Shown one piece after another: positions 44,558-52,302 of a stretch of 64,000 bases of DNA (position 1 is its first letter; every line of letters begins with the position of its first letter). This DNA is from Agarophyton chilense (Eukaryota > Rhodophyta > Florideophyceae > Gracilariales > Gracilariaceae). Made by a program: the position numbers and the translations under genes. The notes below the pieces were generated by a model. It saw only the letters and a program-made list of their open reading frames with translations, did not search any database and was not told the origin of the DNA. The stretch lies in assembly GCA_030374765.1 (NCBI GenBank), contig JARGXX010000071.1, positions 186,001 to 250,000 on the forward strand. Direction: 5' to 3'.

Positions 44558-45052
44558 CTACCGGCCGGATGCCGACGCCGTGGCAGCGCCGGCCGCGCCG
44601 GCGGCACTGCCCGCGGCGGCCGACGCCGTCGCCGCCGCCGCCGACGCCGCCGCCGCGGGACCGTGCACCACGACGGCGGCCGCGGCGGCCAGCGTGGAGG
44701 CGTGAGCGGCGACGCGACGGCCCGCCTTGAGTCGCCAGAAGGTGTGAAAGTCGCGCGCCACGTCCACCTCACGGACGGGCATCTGCGCAAAGTGGCGGCC
44801 GACCGCCTCAAGGAGCTCGGTCTTGGAGTCGGCCTTCACGTCCAGCTTGAAGTGCTTCTTGTAGCGCTTGAGGCTGGCCTTGCGCAACTTGGAGAGATCC
44901 ACGTACTAGGGAGAGACAAGGAGACATGGTGGTTAGTAGTGTACCACGCGCGGGAAGGGGCGCGGCGGACGGGTGCGCTGACTTACGGTGTGCAGCGAGA
45001 GCGTGGGCTCGGACTTGGACACGGGCTTGGAGGTACGCTTGGAGGCGGTCAT
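44558..45052 (-). CDS. SAP30-like Sin3-binding protein
   Basis: Exon 1 (45052-44987) encodes 22 residues rich in Lys/Ser/Thr. The 81-nt intron (44986-44906) begins GTAAGT and ends TCCCTAG. Exon 2 is 44905-44558. The 137-residue product has [20 protein letters not shown] followed by [18 protein letters not shown]. This is the pattern of the SAP30 C-terminal Sin3-binding domain (Val-Asp-Leu-x-Lys-Leu, Leu-x-x-Tyr-x-x-x-Phe, Ala-Val-x-x-His-Phe). SAP30 bridges Sin3-HDAC corepressor complexes. After the domain comes an Ala/Gly-rich tail of about 45 residues encoded by GCC/GCG repeats. The N-terminal zinc finger of animal SAP30 is absent, as in the short plant and algal forms. Confidence 0.8.
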
Positions 45053-45228
45053 GGCGGCAGAGGAGGGGGAAAGTGGGGAGAGTGGTGGTGGGGGAGAGAA
45101 ACGACGACAAGGGAGCAGGGAGGGCGGGCGCTGCGGCAGAGCACGTTGGGCGGCGCTTAAACGGAGTTGCGTTTGTTGCACAACGCGGGGGCGCACCACA
45201 GGGGCGCCGCCGCCTCGCCATTCACGGC

Positions 45229-45400
45229 GCGTGCGCGTGCGCGTGCGCGTGCGCGTGCGCGAGTGCACGCTCTCACTCTGCGCCAATTAAGACGCCCGCG
45301 CGCGCGTGCCAAAACCGCTGTGTCATATCCCGCCACCGCCATCGCCAACCACCGCCGCCACCGCCAACCACCGCCGCCACCGCCAACCACCGCCACCACC
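45229..45400. repeat. Simple repeats: (GTGCGC)n then CCGCCACCGCCAACCAC-type
   Basis: 45229-45263 alternates purine and pyrimidine (GTGCGCGTGCGC...), a Z-DNA-prone run. 45335-45400 repeats CCGCCACCGCCAACCACCG. Both lie between the divergent SAP30-like and QueF genes. Confidence 0.85.
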
Positions 45401-45432
45401 GTCGCCGTCGTCGCAGCCGCCGACGCTCCCAG

Positions 45433-45972
45433 ATGCCCGCGCCGCCGCCGTCGTTCACGCGCGCGCTTGCCGTGTCGCGCCACGCCGCAAGTGTCCGTCG
45501 CGCATTCAGCACGCGCCACAAGCATGCGCAGCTCACACAGCTGGGCCACGCGTCGCCCATTCCCACCGAGCCGCGCCACGACACGCTGGAGCGCGTGCGT
45601 AACCAACACGCCGATGTGAGTTATGTCGCGCGCTTCACCTGTCCGGAGTTCACGTCGCTGTGCCCGGTGACGGCGCAACCGGACTTTGCACATGTTATCA
45701 TCGACTACGTGCCGCGCGCGTGGCTGCTCGAGTCCAAGTCGCTCAAGCTGTATTTGGCTAGCTTCCGCAACCACCGCGACTTTCATGAGGCGTGTACTGT
45801 GGGCATTGCGCGCGCCATCGAGCGCTGCATCGACCCGCATTGGCTGCGCATCGGTGCCTATTGGTACCCGCGCGGCGGCATCCCCATCGACGTCTTCTAC
45901 GCCTCCGGTGACCCGCCCGCTGCCGTGTGGATCCCACCTCAGCAATGTCCGCCGTACCGCGGCCGCGGCTGA
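45433..45972 (+). CDS. queF: NADPH-dependent preQ0 reductase (QueF)
   Basis: It reduces 7-cyano-7-deazaguanine (preQ0) to preQ1 in queuosine biosynthesis (EC 1.7.1.13), using the T-fold shared with GTP cyclohydrolase I. The 179-residue frame shows the unimodular QueF landmarks: [20 protein letters not shown] with the catalytic Cys and Asp, the family-defining [20 protein letters not shown] with the substrate Glu and the NADPH-site pattern, and the C-terminal RGGIPIDVF. About 45 residues before the core are Ala/Arg/Ser-rich and lack acidic residues, a possible organelle presequence. The TGA stop lies within the target duplication of the Mutator-like element that starts two bases later. QueF is typically bacterial, so transfer is inferred. 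Confidence 0.92.
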   Translation: MPAPPPSFTRALAVSRHAASVRRAFSTRHKHAQLTQLGHASPIPTEPRHDTLERVRNQHADVSYVARFTCPEFTSLCPVTAQPDFAHVIIDYVPRAWLLESKSLKLYLASFRNHRDFHEACTVGIARAIERCIDPHWLRIGAYWYPRGGIPIDVFYASGDPPAAVWIPPQQCPPYRGRG

Positions 45973-45973
45973 T
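45966..45973. repeat. Target-site duplication of the Mutator-like element, left
   Basis: CGGCTGAT directly abuts the left terminal repeat and recurs at 52174-52181 directly after the right terminal repeat. Confidence 0.88.
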
Positions 45974-46208
45974 GGCAGGAGGCCAATCGACACGGCGTCG
46001 CCGACGTCGGACTTCTGACCAATCAGAAAGCTAGGTTCAGATCTCCGTACCTTGCAAATCAGCTCGTTTAGGCCGATCCGCTCTCCACCTATAGAAAGAC
46101 TAGGCTCAAACAGTGCCGCAACTCCCCACAGCGATGTAAATGTTCAAACGTCTTGCCACATCAATTTGCGCGCCAAAACGACCCTGGTAGACGATGATTG
46201 GTCTCCAT
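45974..46208 (+). repeat. Left terminal inverted repeat of the MULE
   Basis: Reverse complement of 51939-52173 with a handful of mismatches (for example GTCGCC/GTTGCC, CAGTGCC/CATTGCC). It contains GCGCGCCAAAACGACC near its inner end. Confidence 0.93.
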
Positions 46209-46453
46209 TACTAGTTTTTGCGCTTCTTCCTTGACAATTCGACTCCATCGCATGACCATTGTATGTTCTCCTGACAGGTTTCAATCTTGCTATATGTTCA
46301 TTATCGATGCAATATTCAGAAAATTGTTACCATAACATCTCTGATATTCATAAACGTTTACGAGTAAGTCAAAACACAATCGATGCCGCGCAAGCAATAC
46401 CACAGGTTTTCTTTATTCTAACCTCCCGGAATGTGTTATACTCAGCGTGAGCT

Positions 46454-49400
46454 ATGAACACCGTAGACAACCTTCTTTCAAACGATCCAAATCAGAATGT
46501 ATCGAAGATTTGTAGGACGTTTTGTGCGAATTTAAAACGGTTTGGGAAACTGGATATCGAAGACAATGCAAGGAGATTCCGAATCGTTCATCGTCATGTA
46601 TATAAGATCGTGGACGCCGAAGAACTAGAGCCTGCTCCGATTTCCTTCGTTCCCAGCTCTCAGAACGCATCTTTATTATGTTCTGATCTTATTACAGCTG
46701 CTTTGATGGACATAAAGCCTGCAAAAGGCGTATGTTTTTGTACTTGTGACACAGGAGTACTTCTGTCATCTTATGCTTCACGTTTGAAAAACAGTCCTTC
46801 CAGTAGACAGTCGTTTTTGGAAAACCTGCGAAGATCTTTTACTGTGAATGTGACAGGAGATTGTACACCAATTCACACAGTCTTTGTTCCCCTTAACTTG
46901 AAAACCCTCCATTGGGGTGTACTCATTGGAAAGAAATTTATCGGGTCTGAACGTGCTCCTCGTGTGAAGCCTACTGTCTATTTTGGGGATAGTCTAGGTT
47001 GGAAGTGTCCCGAAAATGTTCTAAACCTCTTGAAAGAGGCCTTCCAATTCAGCGTTCTTCAGGGAAGCGGTGACAATTATGTCACAATTTCGAAACGGAA
47101 CTATATGTTAGAGATTCGAGAATTTTGTCGTCAAACTGATGGACATATTTGCGGTTGTTATGTCATTGCAACAGCAACAGAACTAGCATCGGAGCCAGGT
47201 TTTGCCCCAAGAAAAACGTACCGGAAAGGATACAGCCCGCATCTCTCCGAGTTGTATCGGTGGATGGCAATCCGAAGCCGGGTTTTACAAGTTTTATTGG
47301 CGGCACAGTTCTTTGAAACCGATCAGGTTACCGAACCCATGGTCTCTAACTATCGTTTAAACTATCGTGAGGCATATTTCACGTATCGGGGCGAAACAAA
47401 ATCGCGTTTGAAGAAGATGGAAGAACACATACTGCGGCGTTCCGATTTTAAAATTCAAAGCCGAAAGGAGGTTCTCTTAGACATGAAGTCTGTGGAACCG
47501 AATGGAAAGTGTGGAAACCCCAGTAAGAGGCCACTTTCATCCACTCCAGGAATCCCTTCAAGGGAAAGTGATACAAATAACCTGTATGAAATGGCTACTC
47601 CTACATCGATCTGTGTAGAAATGAACCAAAAAGATGAACAGAAGGAAAAAGTTTCACCGTCATATGATGATGCTTTAGTGGTCTTGGACGATGTCAGCGA
47701 TGATGATGATGATTTCGAAAGCGATGTTACGATTGACAAGAATGCGATTCGAAAAGAAATACGACGAGTCCATCTTCGAGCCAAAATTGATCACTTAAAC
47801 GCTCATTTGACTCCTGTTCTCCCTTCAACATCTAAGCGGCGTTTGAAGTTTCTGGACAGCATATTAGCTGCCACTTCCGTTCTGGATTCTCTCATACAGG
47901 ATGTCGTTCAGAACTCAAATATTAGGAATTCTGCACCTTCGAAGCACGTCAAAACGACACTTATGAAGACAAGTTCGTTTAGAATTCTAAAAGAAGAAAA
48001 GGGTTCTAAGAGGAACCATTTTACTGGCGAAGTTTTTGATATTCTCTCTCTAATGACATCTCTCGCTAAGTTAGAAGGTTATCTGTATGGACTTCACTAC
48101 TTTAGATACGTACAGTTTCCGAAGAACGGTTCATTCCGCATCGTCAGTGTTCGAATGCGATGCATGCGACACAGTCATTTCGCAGATAGCTGTCCTTCGA
48201 ACGTTATCGGATACTTAACCAACCTTGATGCGAAGTGGAAAGTGTCGCTGAACCTGAATCACTCCCATGAACCTTTCGAACTGAACAACGAAGAAATTGC
48301 GAACCGATGTAATGTTTTGAAGACAAAAATGCAGAACCGATTCTTGACCTGGAGGAAAAAGTACCCCGGAAAGAGCACGAGCTATTGGGACACACTCTAC
48401 AGTGTTTGCTTTCCTTCTGATAATTCTGCTCGAACGAATGAGCGTGAACGGGGTGTTGAAGAAGTTGATGCTGAAGTACAGAATACAATTCGGTCGGCTT
48501 ATGCCCCATTATCAGTCAAAAAAGTTAAAGTAACCCCAACAACGCCCTCTATTCTTCGCAAAAAGCCCGTCACTATAACACCCTCACCGGTTCTTGGTTC
48601 TAGAGCCCTTAATGTGCCCACTGTTTGTAGTAAACCCATCTCTGCCGTTGTAGATGAAGGAGAAAGCGGTCCAGATAAGAAGGGTGACGTCGGTGACGTC
48701 GAAAAAGAAGAAAGAAACGACATCGCTGACGTCTGTTGGAGCTCGCGTGACAGCTCGTCTTTCGGGCACATGTCTAACACATCTGTCGCACGCGGATTAG
48801 CATTTAGCTCTAGCGAGCTGGACAGCCTCAATTCAGCGCTATCTGAAAAGGAGGGCAAAATCTCCAACATGCATCCACGAGATATAGAAAATGGACGAGC
48901 TGCGGAACTTATCGAACAGTTCCTGTTTCTCGACGACGCGGAGAACGTGCCCACAGATTTGCTTCACATCACAGAGGATGTTTCTGGTAACGTCTCAGAT
49001 ATAGAAAAGGAAACAGAAAAAGGCTTTGAATGCGATGCTTTAGCTGACAAGAAAGGTGGTTCTCCTGAAAATGATGTGGACGACTTCTTTAAAGCGGCGG
49101 TCATTGCTTATTTCGGGAGTCTCCCTCTAGATGCTCCTGGGCGAGAAGTAATTAAAGAGATCAGGTTTATTGCGGAGACAATGGGGTACAGTCCTAAATG
49201 CAGAACATCTATCTTCTTGGGCGAGAGAGAGGCAGATCGGGGTTCTGGAATGGTTGAGGAAAATCGCGTGCTTAAGAAGAGCATCTTGAAATGTCGCAAG
49301 AAAGACGATATAGAACTGTGTGGGTTTTCTTTGACAGTCAAAACTCTTATATCGGATAAAGAGGGAGAGGGAAAGTTGTACGTCGGCGACTTTCAAGAAG

Positions 49401-51493
49401 CAAGGCACAACCATCCCCCCTCTACAAACAGAGCTGGAATTAGGCATTTGCCTCCCAAGATGAGAAGAGAAGCTCTACATATGACAAAACGCCTTCATTT
49501 TTCGCTTCCAGATACCATTCGGTATCTGCAAGATAAGTACGAAATTATCATAAACCCCAATTCCGTGCGGAAAATGATCGGGTATGGTCGTAGCATTAGT
49601 AACACTCGGGATCTTGAGTGTACGAAGCTCTTCAAAGAGCTTGTATCGCTGCACCAAGAGAACGTTGAGAACAGATACTATGTGACTCATGATTCTGAAG
49701 GAAGAATGGTATCCGCTTGCTGGGCATTCTCGGAGTGGATTGAAGACTACAAGACATTTGGTGTCGTACCGGGGATTTCAGTGGACTGCAAAGCTGTAGC
49801 TAATCGATATGGATTTCCACTTATAACTATAAATGGAAGATCTAACGATGGGTTTGTTCTTACTTTTTTTATGGGGTTTATGAGCGGAGAAACTGAAGCA
49901 GACTTTACTGAAGTTCTTTCTCAGTTTAAGTCAATGATTCCTATTTCTCCAGCCATTATCGCTATGGACCAGAGTGCAGCCTGTATTTCTGCAACAGAGA
50001 AGGTGTTTGGGAATTCATTTATAGTCCTTGATGAATGGCACCTGAACCAAAACCAAATAAGGAATGTGACTAGCTGGTGTGCTCACATCAAACGAACAAG
50101 TTGGTGCGATGATATGTCCCGTGATCTTTTCAATCTACGCCGCTCGAAGACGCTTGCAATATTTACTGAACGTCGCGATGAGTTCATCAGGAAGTACTTT
50201 ATTGATTTCACCAACAAAATCCCTGTCTGGTTCACCTACTTATACGTTCATCGACCGCAATTGCTTGTCGCATGTTTTCGTTTTATGGCTGTCCCGAAGC
50301 GATATTTATTTCAGGGCACGGGGTATATTGAGGCATCCAATTCGGGATATCGTGCCTACGTCCTCACAAAGAAACTTCCTATTAGTGACATCCCCAAACA
50401 ATTGAAGATTCTTACAAAAAAGCGAGCCGAGGAACGGAAAGAGTCACTAATAAGATCTCGGTCGAGTTTAAGTTCCCAGTACCGTGCCGTGCGAACTTCT
50501 ATGCTGCCCCTGCCTCATGCGATTCTTGATGAACTTATATTTGAATACACGAGTTATTCCCTTAAAAAGTTCAGAGAAATAAGCGTTGAGCCATCCCGCA
50601 ACTACGCTGTGAAGAGCGCATATGTAACAGAATTGGGTCAAGTGCATTGGCCAGAGTTGAAGGTATCAGAGAAGGCAATGCTGAGCTCCGTTGTATGTTT
50701 TGAGCTGACCTGGAGCTTTCTTCTGATTGAAAAACTAAAGAAGACCGAGAATACAGCTGCAGAGAGTCCATCTTCGCCTTTGTTGGTTCGTTTTGTCAGA
50801 AGCAACATGGAAACCGAGAATGGACCTGAAAGCGAGCTGCATGTTCGTTGCGATTGCAACAACATGGAATCCATGGGATTCCCTTGTAGGCATATCATTA
50901 GATGCGCGTATGCATATAATGACCTGGTCATGCGTGAACCACGAATGAAGGAAGTGTTGGAAGATTACATTGAGATCGAAACATTCTTCGATCCGTACTG
51001 GCGTTCTGATACGGATACGGTATCGTTAGAGCACATATGCAAGCTTCGAAATATGTCCGGTGTTATAGACATGGAAGCGCTTACTATGCAAATGGAACTC
51101 GCCGATCTCCAGAATAGCAACAATGATATTGATCTAGACCGTTTCATCAGCAAAACATCAGAAGCAGAAGTCAGAAAATATATCAAATGGTCAGATAACT
51201 ATGCCATTTTCAACCAAATTCATCGACTGGTAGAAGGCATAGGACCCTCTGCAGTGGAAAGCTTCAAGGACCTTCTGAATGAAGTTAAAGATCGTTTCAG
51301 TAGAGGCGAAATGGTTTCAAAAGCAATACAGCCAGACAAAAATACACCCAACAAATGTACGACGACTGACAAGTTAAGAATTGTTCTTGCAGACCGAGAA
51401 GTTGGACATCCCATTCCAGAACTCCTACCACCGAGACGACACTCGCAAAAGATAAAAAAGCGGAAAAGAAGCTTCACGGAAAATTTTAAATAA
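46454..51493 (+). CDS. MULE transposase fused to a Ulp1/SENP-like cysteine protease
   Basis: One uninterrupted 1679-codon frame. Residues about 150-240 carry a C48 (Ulp1) protease layout: LHWGVLIG (His), YFGDSLGW (Asp) and TDGHICGCYVIA (Cys near 233). Then an acidic linker (DDDDDFESD). Two WRKY-GCM1/FLYWCH-like fingers follow: CMRHSHFADSCP ... HSHEP near 566-606, and CRKKDDIELCGFSL ... HNHPP near 946-988. The MULE core lies near 1030-1250: GISVDCKAV (first Asp, about 1110), IIAMDQSAA (second Asp, about 1172) and LDEWHLNQN. A SWIM finger, VRCDCNNMESMGFPCRHII, is near 1463-1482. The C-terminus is basic (QKIKKRKRSFTENFK), a likely nuclear signal. It should cut and paste the element; the protease may process SUMO-like conjugates. 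Confidence 0.93.
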   Translation: MNTVDNLLSNDPNQNVSKICRTFCANLKRFGKLDIEDNARRFRIVHRHVYKIVDAEELEPAPISFVPSSQNASLLCSDLITAALMDIKPAKGVCFCTCDTGVLLSSYASRLKNSPSSRQSFLENLRRSFTVNVTGDCTPIHTVFVPLNLKTLHWGVLIGKKFIGSERAPRVKPTVYFGDSLGWKCPENVLNLLKEAFQFSVLQGSGDNYVTISKRNYMLEIREFCRQTDGHICGCYVIATATELASEPGFAPRKTYRKGYSPHLSELYRWMAIRSRVLQVLLAAQFFETDQVTEPMVSNYRLNYREAYFTYRGETKSRLKKMEEHILRRSDFKIQSRKEVLLDMKSVEPNGKCGNPSKRPLSSTPGIPSRESDTNNLYEMATPTSICVEMNQKDEQKEKVSPSYDDALVVLDDVSDDDDDFESDVTIDKNAIRKEIRRVHLRAKIDHLNAHLTPVLPSTSKRRLKFLDSILAATSVLDSLIQDVVQNSNIRNSAPSKHVKTTLMKTSSFRILKEEKGSKRNHFTGEVFDILSLMTSLAKLEGYLYGLHYFRYVQFPKNGSFRIVSVRMRCMRHSHFADSCPSNVIGYLTNLDAKWKVSLNLNHSHEPFELNNEEIANRCNVLKTKMQNRFLTWRKKYPGKSTSYWDTLYSVCFPSDNSARTNERERGVEEVDAEVQNTIRSAYAPLSVKKVKVTPTTPSILRKKPVTITPSPVLGSRALNVPTVCSKPISAVVDEGESGPDKKGDVGDVEKEERNDIADVCWSSRDSSSFGHMSNTSVARGLAFSSSELDSLNSALSEKEGKISNMHPRDIENGRAAELIEQFLFLDDAENVPTDLLHITEDVSGNVSDIEKETEKGFECDALADKKGGSPENDVDDFFKAAVIAYFGSLPLDAPGREVIKEIRFIAETMGYSPKCRTSIFLGEREADRGSGMVEENRVLKKSILKCRKKDDIELCGFSLTVKTLISDKEGEGKLYVGDFQEARHNHPPSTNRAGIRHLPPKMRREALHMTKRLHFSLPDTIRYLQDKYEIIINPNSVRKMIGYGRSISNTRDLECTKLFKELVSLHQENVENRYYVTHDSEGRMVSACWAFSEWIEDYKTFGVVPGISVDCKAVANRYGFPLITINGRSNDGFVLTFFMGFMSGETEADFTEVLSQFKSMIPISPAIIAMDQSAACISATEKVFGNSFIVLDEWHLNQNQIRNVTSWCAHIKRTSWCDDMSRDLFNLRRSKTLAIFTERRDEFIRKYFIDFTNKIPVWFTYLYVHRPQLLVACFRFMAVPKRYLFQGTGYIEASNSGYRAYVLTKKLPISDIPKQLKILTKKRAEERKESLIRSRSSLSSQYRAVRTSMLPLPHAILDELIFEYTSYSLKKFREISVEPSRNYAVKSAYVTELGQVHWPELKVSEKAMLSSVVCFELTWSFLLIEKLKKTENTAAESPSSPLLVRFVRSNMETENGPESELHVRCDCNNMESMGFPCRHIIRCAYAYNDLVMREPRMKEVLEDYIEIETFFDPYWRSDTDTVSLEHICKLRNMSGVIDMEALTMQMELADLQNSNNDIDLDRFISKTSEAEVRKYIKWSDNYAIFNQIHRLVEGIGPSAVESFKDLLNEVKDRFSRGEMVSKAIQPDKNTPNKCTTTDKLRIVLADREVGHPIPELLPPRRHSQKIKKRKRSFTENFK

Positions 51494-51938
51494 AAAAGGG
51501 TAGGCTTAGTAACATTGTGACTGATGGTACGGCAACAGAGGTCGAAAGGATGCCTCAGGACTCAACTGCAGGATCCTGTAGCGTTAGTAATCAAGAGATA
51601 ATAGAATCAAGTCAACAAAAAGCGATAGACATAGTCGAGAGTGTTCACCGTCAGTAGAAATATACCTGTGTTCGAAAATGTGATATGTGATAGAGTACGT
51701 ACCTTCAAATATATAATCCAAAGCTTTTCCGGAACGTTTACATTCGATGTATGCAGAGCGTACAGATACCCAAGGCGCGAGAGCCGGAACAAAACAACAT
51801 TCCTATCGGTTTCAAAGAACTGTGAAGCCAATAAAACTTGTAAAACCCGGCTTCAGATTGCCATCCACCGATACAACTCGGAGAGATGCGGGCTGTATAC
51901 GTCCACGAAGATTGATCGATTCTCATCACTGAAACATG
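51494..51938. other. Subterminal region of the MULE
   Basis: Non-coding sequence between the transposase stop and the right terminal repeat. It contains the inverted copy of part of the transposase gene at 51805-51899. Confidence 0.6.
51805..51899 (-). repeat. Inverted copy of transposase codons inside the MULE
   Basis: The reverse complement matches 47230-47325 of the transposase gene (ATACAGCCCGCATCTCTCCG ... GAAACCGAT) with about three mismatches. It encodes the peptide YSPHLSELYRWMAI on the minus strand, as at codons 260-275 of the gene. Confidence 0.9.
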
Positions 51939-52173
51939 ACGGAGACCGATCATCGTCTACCAGGGTCGTTTTGGCGCGCAAATTGATGTGGCAAGACGTT
52001 TGAACATTTACATCGCTGTGGGGAGTTGCGGCAATGTTTGAGCCTAGTCTTTCTATAGGTGGAGAGCGGATCGGCCTAAACGAGCTGATTTGCAAGGTAC
52101 GGAGATCTGAACCTAGCTTTCTGATTGGTCAGAAGTCCGACGTCGGCAACGCCGTGTCGATTGGCCTCCTGCC
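51939..52173 (-). repeat. Right terminal inverted repeat of the MULE
   Basis: Inverted match of 45974-46208. It ends CGATTGGCCTCCTGCC at 52173, next to the CGGCTGAT duplication (52174-52181). Confidence 0.93.
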
Positions 52174-52181
52174 CGGCTGAT
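52174..52181. repeat. Target-site duplication of the MULE, right
   Basis: CGGCTGAT, identical to 45966-45973. Confidence 0.88.
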
Positions 52182-52257
52182 CTTTCCAAAATGTCTAACG
52201 TAAAAAGGCCCCACTTTTTTTGCCCCTCGCCGTATCGCACCCAATACCACTCCGCCA

Positions 52258-52293
52258 CTTCTTCTTCGTCTTCTTCTTCTTCTTCTTCTTCTT
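52258..52293. repeat. (CTT)n microsatellite
   Basis: A CTTCTTC run, 10 to 45 bases before the CDK5RAP3 start codon, so probably in its 5' untranslated region or promoter. Confidence 0.9.
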
Positions 52294-52302
52294 CACCAAC
52301 CA

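Larger units (their letters stand above)
45974..52173 (+). mobile_element. Complete Mutator-like element (MULE), 6.2 kb
   Basis: Terminal inverted repeats of about 235 bp (45974-46208 and 51939-52173) begin GGCAGGAGGCCAATCGACAC and differ at only about five positions. They are flanked by the 8-bp duplication CGGCTGAT. A single intact gene (46454-51493) encodes a MULE-type transposase fused to a Ulp1-like protease. Near-identical ends, an intact long frame and a perfect target duplication point to recent movement. It sits between the QueF stop codon and the CDK5RAP3 start and is more AT-rich than the GC-rich sequence on both sides. Confidence 0.95.

Noticed and set aside
44926-45432. Upstream extension of the QueF frame
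   Set aside because: It overlaps the SAP30-like gene and its promoter and is low complexity. The first ATG that fits QueF is at 45433.
45157-45993. 278-codon minus-strand frame
   Set aside because: Antisense to QueF and to simple repeats; Arg/Val-rich shadow.
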